From contig JAJGOT010000038.1 of NCBI GenBank assembly GCA_022457155.1, positions 2,299,501 through 2,363,500 of the forward strand: a DNA stretch of 64,000 nucleotides, read 5' to 3'. Origin of the DNA: Cladopsammia gracilis (taxonomy: Eukaryota; Cnidaria; Anthozoa; Scleractinia; Dendrophylliidae). Each line of letters begins with the position of its first letter. Position 1 is the stretch's first letter. A program made the position numbers and the translations under genes. Below the pieces are notes generated by a model. That model saw only the letters and a program-made list of their open reading frames with translations. It searched no databases and was not told where the DNA came from. This document shows positions 11,161 to 22,635 of the stretch, one piece after another.

Positions 11161-12540
11161 TAGTCCAGTCATTTTACGAGAAAAAATATGCCTCACCGAG
11201 AACAAATTCCCACAGAAGAAATTTTTACGGTTTTCGACTCAGAATTTATTGCTTGATAACATACTAAAAGTTCCCAAAAACCCCAGCATGGCAACCTTCC
11301 CGAAAAATGGGTTTTATTTAGGGCTATTGACAAGCAATAATTCCACTGCATGGAAACGAGGCTGGCTACGGCTCTTTTAAATTTTGTCTCAAAGTAGCTC
11401 TTAATAACGCCTAAAACTTCCCCAATCGAATCATTGTTGCTTTGTTTCATCATTTCATAAGAAAATAAAAGTTTATTGAATGTCTATGGGTATTTTATGT
11501 TTTTTATTTTGTTTGCGATGCACGATTCATAAGATACAGAAAAGCGGGACTGACACGCAAAGCTGTTTTACATTACTGTTTTAAAATATTATGAAGAATT
11601 GAAAGAGAATTATCAAAACTACTTTCAATTTCGCTGGTTCTTTGCTTTGACTGGTTGCGATTGACAATTACAGTTAACACGGTTTCTTGGCCATGTAAAT
11701 GAGCTGTTCGACCTTTGTTGACCCGGTGGGCAACTTGGGCAGGAAATTGTTAGATGTGTACAAAAGATAAGTAAATAGCTGTCAATTAGAAGGTTCTTTT
11801 ATTGGCTTACAAGTGGGATGTTCTGGTAAAAGAGCAGAATATTCCATGTGAAAATAAGTGTCTTTGTTTGATTAACACTGTAATTGAGTTTGCATGCGTT
11901 GAACGAATTTGAATCAAATGCTCTTCAACTTTGTACAAATGACCAATTTGTGCAAGAAACCATACGAATTAAAAATTTGAGTAAAAACAACACAGCTCTG
12001 AAATTCAGTTTATAAAGAAAATTGTAAATAGGTGTACTCAGGAACTATGCAAAATAAAAATATCTATGTGTACATTACGTGAGATCAGGAGAAGTTGTCA
12101 CTTTTTAGAACAAGAGAACCATTACAACACTTGGTGCCAAAAATATTTGCTCATTGATGCTGTGATAATAAAAATAGAAACGTCTTAACTGCAATCCATT
12201 AAAAGACATCTTGTCATTGGTTGAAATGCGGAATGTTCCGACCGTGAAAGATATATTTCTAAGTGATCTGTTGATTGGTTGAAATACGGAATCATCCCAG
12301 CTTTTGAAACCACAATTAAAACGGACCATCCTAATTGGATTACAGACGGAATATCCCGTGGAACATGATAGATTTTAAAAAGTACAGATTTAAATGGAGA
12401 AGTACAGATTTAAATGGAGATGTGTTTTCTACATCCCCATCAAGATCCAACCTAGCAAGTAAAAATTTAGCTTTCCGTATCTCCGTTATTTTGTAATTCA
12501 TCTGGGTATTTGTCTCTGTTTTCTCATGCCCAAAATTATT
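11161..12540. other. Non-coding stretch after the THAP transposase relic
   Basis: The transposase frame stays open to 11,380 but no longer resembles the family, so I treat it as read-through. No other gene is supported. It contains a small tandem duplication at 12381-12420. Confidence 0.5.
12381..12420. repeat. 20 bp perfect tandem duplication
   Basis: The unit AGTACAGATTTAAATGGAGA occurs twice in succession without change. Confidence 0.9.
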
Positions 12541-12840
12541 TCAACCCATGATGTCTTGGCCAATTGCAGGGAACACCTCTGCTGGCATGACGATGGTCAA
12601 ATCTCCAAGCCACAGGTTTGCTAACTTTGACCACGCATTAAGTGGCGAACTATCTTCAAATGAGCCTTTCTTAAGGCTCTTGCCACCATTCCTCGTGAGG
12701 GCAACAACCATTGGACGTTAGCAAAGGTAGATCGATGGCTAAATTTGTCCTCTAGGACTCCAACAGCATCTTCAAGCTCAGAGAAGTCATTTACCTTTTT
12801 ATGCCATGACTGCTTGAAGTTTCATCCAAGCAGTCAGATT
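12541..12840 (-). pseudogene. C-terminal fragment of an unrecognised protein
   Basis: On the minus strand one frame reads NFKQSWHKKVNDFSELEDAV and a second, after one frameshift near 12,720, reads KSLKKGSFEDSSPLNAWSKL and then VFPAIGQDIMG before a TGA at 12541-12543. The amino-acid composition is protein-like across the shift. I do not recognise the family. It lies upstream in position of, and on the same strand as, the Harbinger relic, but nothing shows they belong together. Confidence 0.4.
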
Positions 12841-13339
12841 TAGCATGCTGCAAAGCTGGTTGAAGCGATTCAGAAAACTTCACCATGGCAGCCATCTTGC
12901 ATTTTTTTTTACAAAATTCCAAATTTGGCGGCCATCATGAATTTTCCCCACAATTCACCATGCACTCCCAATGACCCATTTTGGGGGTGGTCTGGCCCCG
13001 ACGTGCATAAACATGGCATTTTTTCTATTTTGGATTTAAGGGGAGGTCTGAAATTGGGATAAGGAAAATTTGGATAAGGTTAGAAATGGGCAGCTCACCC
13101 CAACCAAAATTTCGGAGTAAACCCCTGTAAACAACAAGAGATCTATAATTCCGTACACTTTACTTCTGCTCCTTAAAATAAGACACAAGTATAACGTTTA
13201 AATAGCATGTGAGCAATGAAAACTGCCTTAAGTTTAGTCCTCTGAATTTTCTAATTGTTACAGTTGTTAGCTGTACTTACTAAATGCAAAAACTAATGTA
13301 TTTGGACACAGTTCAAAGACTTCACTGGAAAAATACACT
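12841..13339. other. No gene seen
   Basis: About 500 bases with two phrases resembling 'gccgccatctt', a T-run at 12,901 and no coding signal on either strand. Confidence 0.5.
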
Positions 13340-14275
13340 TCTCATGTAGGTGGATCCATGCCAAAATACGACAATGGGGCTATGGATTGGTAAAGACAAG
13401 TGTGGGCATTAATCAGTAAGACACACACCACATACGTTTTGCCAACTGCACTTAAGCGAATTTTCAAGTTCTTCTTGAAATCCATAAAAGCGAAGTAACT
13501 TATGTCTCCGAAAACCCACTCTAACACCACTCATTGCAGAGTTGTATTCATTTTGTAGTGGGGTGATCCTGGCACCTTTGAATGATCCTTGGAGATGTAC
13601 ATTTAAGGGGTAAGCCACATCCCCATGTACACACAAGTGTTGTCCAAGAGGGGAAAACGGGTCAATCTCCAAGTAAACCAGATTCTGGCAGCATGCCACT
13701 GTCATGTCGACTGGGCCATACAGGTTAGCTACCATACGGGTTAGCTATCAAACCATTTGGAGTGGCAATGGACTGAAATTTTATGGTGTGGACCCTCTTG
13801 TGCCCATTGTACAGAACTCTTTGATTTTTCCCAGGCCTAGAAACTGGCCTAACCGTTCCATCAATAAAATCCCAGCAATTTTGAAGTGGAGCTCCCTTAG
13901 CATGAATTACATCCACATAATTGTGAAGACTGGCCTGAGAGAGCCATGGCTGGTTAAAACTCCATAAAGGTGGTTGTGTGTTTGATAAATGAAATTCATC
14001 ATTTGGTTGGATATCATACAAAGTTGTGGTACAGGTCTTGCAAATCTTGGCAGCATATCAGAATATATCTACAGGGATATGCAAATCTTTTCAGAAAAAT
14101 ACAGAGAGCTTCAATTCCATCAACAACAACATGGTTATGACATCTTATTTGATTCAGAACCTGCAACATTTCAGCAAGAAGGTAAACATTTTTGTAAAAT
14201 GTGAATTCTGACTTGCATTTATCGTCAGTTAAAAGATCAAGGTCAAACTGGTCATAGCTTGCTTGACTTGTTTAA
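13340..14275 (-). pseudogene. Decayed PIF/Harbinger (HARBI1-type) transposase
   Basis: Reading from high to low coordinate the pieces are: DLLTDDKCKSEFTFY and VDGIEALCIFLKRFAYPCRY (about 14,275-14,080); then MYDIQPNDEFHLSNTQPPLW and LQNCWDFIDGTVRPVSRPG with RVLYNGHKRVHTIKFQS (14,021-13,725); then NPYGSV/NLYGPVD and GDVAYPLNVHLQGSF (13,735-13,409); then VLEWVFGDISYFAFMDFKKN to 13,342. This is the order of the HARBI1/DDE_Tnp_4 family, including the FIDGT aspartate and GD.AYPL aspartate. The frame changes at least three times and the expected VEG after LYGP is altered, so the copy is dead. No terminal repeats or Myb-like partner gene were found. Confidence 0.85.
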
Positions 14276-15151
14276 ATCATTCCTTGTTGATCGAATTATC
14301 ACTGTGAGCAAACAGCAAGGTATCTCTGATTTCTCTTAAAGAACGCATACCGTATAAAGCAGTTAAATCACAAAGAATGCAGGTTTTCAAATCATTACTT
14401 GTACAAATAAATCGTACAAAGCGGATCGATAAACACAGACAACTCTAAAACCTGCGGGACGCATCGCCCAGAAATACGTTGAAATAAGTGTTTTGCATTT
14501 CGTACCAAACGCAACAGTGCCGTCCTGGAACCCATCGTTGCGTAACATAACTCAACAGTTGACAGAGGTTGTTGTCTCAGTCCACTTTCGGTCATGAACA
14601 CCGTCATGAAAGCTTCCCTGTCGTCATTGCATAAAGTCCCAATTGTCTGTTCTGCATTTTTATTGCATAAGACAGAGACTGATATCACACTACACTGAGT
14701 ACACAAAATTTAAGTTTCCCCTTTTCCATTTAACATTGTTGAATTTCTTTACAGCTTGTGCCTTGAAGGATGACTCATTCAGAGATGGATAAGTAGAGGA
14801 GACAGCCCTGTTGCTTGATATGGTAATCACAAAGGTTTCATGGAGTGGTGAAAAGAAGCCAGTCCTAATAAAGCTGCTTTGTGAACACATTGTCATCAAC
14901 AAGAACAAAGCAGCCCTAGATCAATTTATAACTGGTTTTAAGTCTACATCCCCAGTGTTCAATCTAGAATTTAGTCAAAGTGGGTCATATGTCCCGCATG
15001 AGATTTTAAATTGGGTCATTTCAAAAATGGCCTGGGTCAAACTACATGTATGATATGGAAACTTTGAAAAACTGACATCATCCAAACTATCACCAGTATG
15101 TTATAGCTTTTATGCTTTTCACAGTTTTGATTTGTTTATTGCAGTAAACAG
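14276..15151. other. No supported gene
   Basis: Several short open frames exist on both strands (for example 14395-14706 minus and 14811-15053 plus), but none shows a family motif or splice-site support. Confidence 0.5.
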
Positions 15152-15376
15152 TCAAATAATCTTGAAAATTGAGCATGACATGCCCTTTTCTTTGTCATAC
15201 TGTAGCCAAGGATACACATTATTTTTCCAAGCAGGATGGAATTTCTTCACAGTACTCGTTGAGCTTGAGGCCATTGGCTCTTGAAGTTCTGGAGGTTGAC
15301 TTAATGTCGAACTGACCTCTTCAGCATCACCATCCTCACCCAGCCCATCTTCTTGATTTTCAGGTTCAACTGCCAT
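15152..15376 (-). pseudogene. N-terminal fragment of a ZNF862/hAT-like protein
   Basis: The 74-codon frame starts with ATG at 15376, has an acidic region with PPELQEPMASSSTS, then KFHPAWKNNVYPWLQYDKEKG followed by MSC. The block W-x-x-x-x-PWL-x-YD-x-x-x-G-M-x-C is characteristic of the N-terminal finger of ZNF862-type hAT-derived proteins. The partner cysteine is absent because the sequence becomes unrelated after MSCSIF. Only the N-terminus remains, which suggests a truncated gene or one first exon. Confidence 0.5.
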
Positions 15377-15917
15377 TTTCGTTTGCTTAGAAAATACACT
15401 AAGCTTTTGTTGTCATTTCGTAATGAAACGAAAATGCAAGAACAAAGTCAACAAACGAGCGTCAATCAATTGGTAAAGCAACGTATCTAAAATGTCGAAG
15501 TAGGCTGCAGTCTCTCATGGAATTGCTTGGAATGCCTGAAACAAAATGTACTCATACGCACGTAGTCTGAAATGCCAGTCATTTCATACACTCATTTCAG
15601 GCTGGTAAGCACACACATTTGTTTTAATTTACTTTTATTATTGCCTGTTGCTTTGGAAGTACTTGTCTATGAGGTGACTTTTTTGTTTGTTTGTTTGTTT
15701 TTTGCGTCAGTATTACTCCATGATCATTTCATTTTTCGTCAGAATCGAATAATCCGCGTCAATGACGCAAAAACACGGCCTACATTGAACACTGCATCCC
15801 CCACTCTTTACACTTCCATGATTGAAAACAAGCTTCTATTCAAATCAGTTTTTGTCACACTGATAAAGAGCTAACTCTGGAAGAGTTGACTGCTTTTCCA
15901 TATTAATATTGTTTCAG
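15377..15917. other. No gene seen
   Basis: Non-coding sequence between the ZNF862-like start and the HECT-like fragment. It ends in a pyrimidine-rich acceptor (GTTTCAG, 15911-15917). Confidence 0.5.
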
Positions 15918-16200
15918 CCCTGTAGATTCTAACAATAGAGAGGGAGAAGAATGTACCTGCATGTGGTGGGAGGAGTTTCTTGATGAAAAGAGAATTCCAT
16001 TACCCGAGTTACTTGAATTGTTACAATGTAACAGGTGCTGATGAGATACCACCTTTGGGATTTGACAAGCAAATTGATGTAAGGTTTTATGACCAAGAAA
16101 ATGGACAGAGAAGGATGCCCCATACTTCAACATGTTCTCTGGAGTTTTTTCTGCCTAGATCAGTAGAAAATGCAAGTGAATTTGACAGTCTCTTGATACC
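15918..16200 (+). pseudogene. HECT-like (G2E3-type) C-terminal fragment
   Basis: After an acceptor at 15,917 the frame reads WWEEFLDEKRIPLPELLELL. After a one-base shift near 16,030 it reads TGADEIPPLGFDKQIDVRFY, then RRMPHTSTCSLEFFLPRSVE and FDSLLI. The segment 'GADEIPPLGF...R-M-P-x-x-S-T-C' resembles the C-lobe of HECT ubiquitin ligases, in which the cysteine carries ubiquitin. Family identity beyond HECT-like is from memory. The usual C-terminus after SL is replaced by unrelated sequence, so this is a broken fragment or a last-but-one exon. Confidence 0.6.
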
Positions 16201-16962
16201 TGTGTTTTTGGCAAAGTTTAGGATTTGTGTTACCTACATTTCTATTTGGGGGTTTGCCATACAGTATATTTCAGATAAACTATATTCATATTTTAGTTGT
16301 AACTATATGCAACTGCTGGTTAGGCAAAAACATTGTTGAGTTTACTGTCAGTGTCAAAGCACTGCATGCACAGAAACCCTGCACAAAGCAAATGAGCTTA
16401 TGATATTTATTTTACTTGTTTAGACATTGTGTTATTGTAAAAGAAGAGTATAGTCTAACAACTGAGTTACAGTTAGACTTGAAAGTTGTTATAGCCAAGT
16501 AAATGATTTCTGATTTATGCTACAATGAGTGATTGGGATTGGCAATGTCCAGCTAGAAAAAATATTTGATTATAATTAGTGAGCAATCAATGTCAGTAGT
16601 GCTGACTTGAGTAAAAAGCAAGATGGATCACTTGTAGTACTGTTACAGTTCACATTTAAATTCAAGTTCAAGAGCCAAGTTGAATGTGTTTCAAAATATT
16701 TACAATGTTATTTGTTATATTATTAATCTTTCCTTGCCTTCCTACTTTGGGGTTAAAGTGATGTTTCACATGTGTTACTGGCAAATATATGTTTGTACAT
16801 GTAAACCAACTCTAATAAACAAGCATTTTTGAATATTTGTTATACAAGCATGCCGAGTGCATTATTTTATATAAAAAATTATTGGTAAGACACAAGCAAG
16901 TGCTTCACCCCCCCTTTTAAGGAAAGCTAGGCTGAGCTGGAGCAATAGCAACACACCCCATA
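16201..16962. other. No gene seen
   Basis: AT-rich sequence downstream of the HECT-like fragment, with an AATAAA at about 16,814. No open frame of interest. Confidence 0.5.
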
Positions 16963-17141
16963 CACCTTATTCCAAAATGGTGGCCATTTTATTATTCTTT
17001 TATCTATATGTTAATTAGCCTTTGTTACCTCGTCAGCATGTGCAAAATACAACAGAATTTTTATGCGAAACTGAGGCAAAGAGGGCTAATTGACATGCAT
17101 AAAAACGAAAAATAAATTGCCCCCCATTTTGGAATAAGGTG
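16963..17141. mobile_element. 179 bp TA-flanked palindromic MITE
   Basis: The ends CACCTTATTCCAAAATGG and CCATTTTGGAATAAGGTG are inverted repeats, both flanked by TA. Inner parts (TTAATTAGCCT versus AGGGCTAATTGACATG) pair less exactly. TA target sites and the palindromic build indicate a non-autonomous mariner-like element. Confidence 0.85.
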
Positions 17142-17556
17142 TATTATTGATTTATTCTTCTTATAAAATTTATTTATTCATAAGAAAAATTCAAAACAAA
17201 TGAAAATTTAATGAGGGTTTATAAATCCCAATACAGAATAGGAGGTATTCTGTATCAAAAATACAGTATAACTATTCTTGGTTTACACATGACGTCATTG
17301 AATTCAAAAATCATGAATTGCAATGTCTTCCGGAAGTTTATATGTCCACCAGGTTAAAGATGACTTAAAAATATATCTTTTTACAAGTTTCCAGCCCGCT
17401 AGTGTTTTTCGCTTTGAAAATACAGCATTTTAAATTTTTGACCTTTCACCCTATGTGAGAGCAACATAGCGTCCGTGACAAAGCTTTATCCTATGAAAGA
17501 AAGGCCTTTCCTCATGATTTTTAGCATTTTGGGTAGTTAAAGTATTAGCAGAGCAG

Positions 17557-17624
17557 TGTATGTATAGTATGTATATGTATAGTATAGTATAGTTTAGTAT
17601 AGTGTATGTATAGTATGTATAGTA
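17557..17624. repeat. Imperfect TATAG/TATGTATAG tandem repeat
   Basis: Short units of TATAG and TATGTATAG repeat irregularly across about 68 bases. It is a degenerate microsatellite. Confidence 0.8.
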
Positions 17625-17691
17625 GTTCATGAGAAAAAAGTAATCGCTTTCAGAGCGGTGAAGTCCAAATGTTTTTATTGATTTCCAGCGG

Positions 17692-17726
17692 CCATCTTGG
17701 TGTCTCTCGGAGGAACACCAAGATGG
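17692..17726. repeat. Perfect 12 bp stem hairpin
   Basis: CCATCTTGGTGT (17692-17703) and ACACCAAGATGG (17715-17726) are exact reverse complements around an 11-base loop. The stem does not extend, so it is not an obvious MITE. No function can be assigned. Confidence 0.8.
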
Positions 17727-17931
17727 TGTTTCCGTACAAAGCTCTGTAAATTTGAGTCAAAGGCTTCGGTAAATAATTCAACAATGGCATAGTGCACAGA
17801 TCTGAGACTTGGGGAAGTTGTTTATTTATTAGTCTTTTAGAAAAAAATTGTTGGCTTCTTTCACTAAATGGTTTTGATTTTAAAAATTTATTGCGCCTGA
17901 TTGCATGACAGTGCAAACCAAGAATATTGTA

Positions 17932-18683
17932 CCGTAAACACCGGTGTAGAAGCCGCACTTTTTCGCCCAAAATTTTTGCTCAAAATCGAGGGTGCGGCTT
18001 ATCTACGGGAACATCTGCAAAAGGTTATTGTACATTCTGGTGATATAAGCTGACCAGACTTTTTGAGCCTCGAAATTAACATTTTATTTATTAGAGGTGT
18101 ATAACGTGGAACAAAAATTCTTTAACTTTAGATGATGTAAAAAGTTTCTTGTCTGTCTAACAGTGTGGCCAGAGCGCCTCCGAGACCAAAAATCAAATTA
18201 AACAATCCGCATCAAACATGTAACAGACGAACATGAGTGTTGTTTATAGATTGTAAAATTTGGCCTCAAATTGTCAAAATACCTGTGTTAAAACAGCACT
18301 CACTATCTTTGTCAAACCTTTCGAAGCTTTTAGCAATGCAGGAACACCTGAAGACGAACGAAAGAAGCCAAAGAAAAGAGTCTGTAAACAAGTGGCCATC
18401 TTGGTTAACCTTAGTAACCAGGCTAAATAAAAACATCATGTGCCCAAGAAATTTGCATGGTTACCAAGCTTGTTTTGGCTACTGAAAACTGCTGAAACTG
18501 TGGGGTTTTTTTTTCAATACAAGATGATTCAATGGATAAAAGAAAAGTCTGGCTCATATTTTGTGGAGCCAATTCTCTGACTTACGTTTTTAATCTTTAA
18601 AAAACTTTTTTTTCCAAAATTTGAGCTTCAAAACTCGGGGTGCAGCTTATTTATGAGTGCGGCTTATACACCAGTGTTTACGG
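17932..18683. mobile_element. 752 bp TA-flanked element with ~27 bp terminal inverted repeats
   Basis: The left end CCGTAAACACCGGTGTAGAA continues GCCGCAC. The right end read in reverse is CCGTAAACACTGGTGTATAA then GCCGCAC. Both are flanked by TA. Additional 'gtgcggctta' copies lie just inside each end (near 17,992 and 18,643). No transposase is encoded. TA duplication and end sequence fit a non-autonomous mariner/pogo-type element. Confidence 0.85.
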
Positions 18684-19046
18684 TATTTTTGATACATAAT
18701 ACTAATAGGAATGCTAAAAAATTATAAGGTTCATCACTATTGTTGGCAGCCATGTTGATCAACAGATCAATTTTTCTAGTCCCTCTCTGCAAGGATGTTT
18801 GGCCCCAGGCATCTGCAGAAATTTTTGAAATACTTGTACTGGGACATATAAATTATTTGTACTGGGGCATATATTTATACTCAGGGATGTAGCTAAGAGC
18901 TGGCTACAAGCTAATTTCACCACCTGAAAGAGAACTTATCACCGGCTGAAATTTCACTAGAAAACAAAGACTTTGGGAGATTTTGAAGGTGCACATTGGC
19001 TAAAAAAAAGGCTGAACTTGTCAATGAGCCTGCTAAGTGTTTTCTC

Positions 19047-19199
19047 AGGGTGCGTTCGACTGGGAAATCCGAAACGCAAAATCCAAAAACAGATATCCAA
19101 CTACCGAAATCCTTCTCAGCGATGGATTTCCATGAAAAATGGAAATCCGAAATCCGGATTTCAAAATCGAAATCTGGATTTCCCAATCGAACGCACCCT
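19047..19199. mobile_element. 153 bp foldback MITE
   Basis: AGGGTGCGTTCGACTGGGAA at the left and its near complement ending in CGAACGCACCCT at the right form the arms. The centre holds alternating 'gaaatccg' and 'cggatttc' words that pair further. No target duplication is visible. The AGGG start would fit hAT-type MITEs, but this is inference. Confidence 0.8.
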
Positions 19200-21398
19200 C
19201 AGCTACACCCCTGTGTACTGGGATAGATATATTTGCATCGGTGTATGGGAAAGATTTTGTCGGGGGTGCTGAACTTTATTTGCCCGAATGAAACTTGTGA
19301 CGTCATGTTTATTTGTCATGATGATGATTCTAGCACTCGCTGACATTTTACTCTTCTACCGCTGTGAACGATCCAAGAATCTTCTACATCTAGCATTCTT
19401 CTATCGCATGTCACACGGTACCGATAAGATCTTTTACGAGACTTCGACGAAGGCATGCTATTTTAATCGATGGTCGCCAAATGTTATACTTAGGGCGTGT
19501 TTTTTGGGACATTTTCTGGTCATTCTGAAATCAGAATACGCTAACAAAACTATGTTGTTTACATTCTCCCACACAAAATTTTTCCAGGTACACATAGTCA
19601 AAGTAGCGACTTCTTTCCATATTTTATGAGAGGAATAGGTGCAATAGTTTGAGGTTTTCTGTTTCTGGAATGGGCAGAATATGTAGAAAAGAAACGCGCC
19701 CTTAGTTTCGATCCCTACGCGGTCTACATTATCATTCCCACCCGACTTGGCGGACCACAACATAAATTTGTCGTTCTATGCCTGCTTACGCGGTGAGCAT
19801 CTAATGGAGCTATCACATGAATGACATGATCGATGTAATATAGAGCTCAGTTAGAAAGTTAAGTGAGTAATGTGAGTTACGAAATAAATACAAATAAATT
19901 AAGACATTGAATCACAAAATAATTCAGTTATTTTACTGTCTGTGCTGCCTGAATAGTCGCCCAGTTTTGCCCGAATAATACTATATTTTTTACGACTGGG
20001 GGGGCTCCAGCCCCCCCCCCCCCAGCCCCTCCCCCTTGTATGCCTATGTATATTTGTACTGGGAAATATAAATTTGTACTGGGATAGATAAATTTGCATT
20101 GCAGCTGTGGGCCACCGTAGTAAATAAGTCAAATTGTAGAATTGTAATTAAAAAAACATCGCCAAGACTTCCGGGAGCAGAAAATCATTGAATTCGCTCA
20201 GAAACATTCATGGCTTTCGTAAAATGTCGTTATCAAAAGCTTACTTGTTCAATACAATCGATCCTTTGTTTTCGCCCTGTTTGTTTATCACCTCGCCCTG
20301 ATTTCCGTTCCTCCCTGTGCGCCAAATCATGTTTCTTCTGTAAAAAGATAAGCATTAAAGCAAAGTTTGGGAACAGAAATAACATTTATCGATGAAATCG
20401 ATTCATTAAAAGCATTCTGAGTTCGATAAAAAGCCAATGACAAGAGCTGGCAGAAAAGGCGCATGTCAGACATGAAAAAATAAGCTTAAAAGCAGTTACA
20501 AGACGATCGAATTAGCTTAAGCTTAATTCTACGCAGCATTTTTTCACTTATAAAAAAATGTAATCACGTAGTTCACGTAGATCAACTAAATGCTGGATAA
20601 CTCAGAATATTTCAACAGTAAGAACGTTAAAAATTGCCTTAAGATGCCTACACTTTGCTCAAATCGAAAGAAATGGTCACATTTGCGGCTCCATGAAAAC
20701 ACAGCTGGTGGAAACCGACCTCACGTGTATGAGCTAAACTTAGCAGGCGACGCAACATTACAAAGCTTAAATTCTACTCACCGTCGCTGGAAAATTGCAT
20801 TTCCATGTCAGCATTGGATTGTTACAAGGTCTGCATTCAGGAAAGGTAGAAAATATGGTCAATTTTCAAGGTATGTTGCTTCGTCCACATGAGTTATATC
20901 ACAGCACGATCAGTTGACAACCTCTCCCTGGGAGCGAGGCTGACAACACTTCGTTTCCCATCGCCTCTCCCCCACCTGAAAAGGACACTCCTTTGGGGAG
21001 GGAGACAAGCGGAAGCGGCTGATATTCCCCTAGGGCTGGGGGATTGTAAGTTGTAACACTGTTAAAAAAAAATATATAACACTGTTTGAATTCGTTTTCG
21101 GTGCGCTTGTAAAAAGAAGGGACCAGCTTGTAAATTACAAGTGTAAGAAAACCTTTTCAACATTAATCCAACATGATTTTGATTTTGTGGGTGACTGGTG
21201 AAGCCGTCATGGACTCATGGGAGAGGGGTGCTGCACAAAAGTAAAAAAAGATATATATATTTTTTAAATGACGATGCAGGAAACAAGATTAACAATTGGG
21301 TAATGGAATGAAAGACTCCGAGCCGGAGACTCAGAAATGCAAGACAGAGACTGCAAGAAGGCTTAGCGAACCGAAAGAACGCAAATGAAAATCGGCGA
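19200..21398. other. Gene-free region with a C-rich tract
   Basis: No supported coding sequence. At 19997-20035 runs of G then of C occur (13 or more C in a row), a G-quadruplex-prone and assembly-error-prone spot. Phrases 'tactgggacatataaatt' and close variants recur at 18,838, 18,865 and 20,055-20,085, showing an old short repeat. Confidence 0.5.
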
Positions 21399-21405
21399 CT
21401 GCGAC

Positions 21406-21960
21406 CACAGGCAGACCAATCGTGATGTGTGAGTCAAGTTACAGATTCCAAGTCAGTACACAGTAATGAAATATACTAGGTAATAATGCGATTTGTCACG
21501 GAATTGAGAAGCGGTAGAAAAATCGAAAATATTACACAATGAAGTCTTCTCACCTTTACTTTATTGTCTCTTGATGTATCCTGACCGGTTTAAATGCATT
21601 TTAACCACTTTTGTCACTCGCTCCACTATCCACTCTATATATAGTGATAGTGGGGCGAGTGACAAAAGTGGTCACCCCACCACAAAAGTGGTCGCCCCAC
21701 TATCCACTATACACACTATATATAGTGGATAGTGGGGCGATCTGTGACAAAAGTGGTAAAAATGCATACAACCCGGCCAGGATACATCAAGAGACAATAA
21801 AGTAAAGGTGAGAAGACTTTATTGTGTAATGTTTTCGATTTTTCTATCGCTTTTCGATTCCGTGACAAATCGTATTATTACCTAGTATATTTCATTACTG
21901 TGTACTGGCTTCGAATCTGTAACTTGATGTGACTCACACATCACGATTGGTCTGCCTGTG
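21406..21960. mobile_element. 555 bp foldback MITE with 7 bp target duplication
   Basis: The two arms, roughly 21,406-21,620 and 21,745-21,960, are reverse complements over about 210 bases (outer ends CACAGGCAGACCAATCGTGA and TCACGATTGGTCTGCCTGTG). The centre holds smaller inverted and direct copies of 'gacaaaagtggt' and 'ccactatccact'. CTGCGAC immediately flanks both sides (21399-21405 and 21961-21967), which marks the insertion boundaries. It has no coding capacity. The superfamily is uncertain. Confidence 0.9.
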
Positions 21961-22182
21961 CTGCGACACCCATGAAATTTAACTAAAATTTTGCGAGACC
22001 CATATTTTTAGAAAACATTTCGCCACCCCTACAGTTATGTTTTATGGAGGAAATTTAATAAAACTGTGATACAAACAAGTCACGAGTAAAAAACCATCTG
22101 AAAGCAATGGTCTCACGACACATCTCCGTGGTATGGTCAATACCCTACGCATGCGCACAGTCATATCACCCGGGCAGTGGCA

Positions 22183-22232
22183 ACCATGGACAGTTGTTTC
22201 GTTCTTGTTAGCACTCATCCGTATGGCATAGC
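22183..22232 (-). ncRNA. Degraded hammerhead-ribozyme-like motif
   Basis: On the minus strand the order is: stem I arm GCCATA, altered core CGGATGA (consensus CUGAUGA), stem II GTGCT/AGAAC around loop AACA with one mismatch, GAAA, stem III ACA/TGT, C17, and stem I partner CATGGT. The U4 change and stem II mismatch should abolish or weaken cleavage. A reverse-oriented partial copy (CTAACAAGGAC followed by GAAACAGCTG, 22241-22262) makes the locus palindromic, as in ribozyme-bearing retroelements. It is probably a fossil. Confidence 0.45.
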
Positions 22233-22263
22233 CCGCAGTTCTAACAAGGACGAAACAGCTGCT

Positions 22264-22277
22264 GTTTATTTATTTGT

Positions 22278-22312
<35 letters not shown>

Positions 22313-22313
22313 T
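22264..22313. repeat. (TTTA)n microsatellite
   Basis: About 12 tetranucleotide units with one TTTG variant. Confidence 0.95.
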
Positions 22314-22635
22314 GTCCGTGGTCATTCTCGTCCCGAATCTGGGACCAAAGCCTTCCGGATGTCGTAAAATCCACGACATCCGTTAGCGGATGCCTAATGC
22401 ACTATTGCGCTTGCTCAATACCAGAAACCGGAAATAAAAAACCTTTCGTGTGTGCATTGTGCATTCTCGTCCCCAGAGCCCTCGTTTCGTTTGGTTGATG
22501 ATAGATAGAAATAAAACTAGCTGATAACGTAAAATATACAAAAAACAATGAAAGGAAACTAATACAAAAATGAATAATCACTATGTTTCTTCGCAAATGT
22601 TGGGGCCGTGAGGTACAAGTGTTCTGTCTTTTGAA

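Noticed and set aside
14395..14908. Minus-strand frames of 103 and 72 codons upstream of the Harbinger relic
   Set aside because: Hoped-for N-terminal Harbinger or Myb-like partner motifs are absent; the true N-terminus is at about 14,080-14,275.
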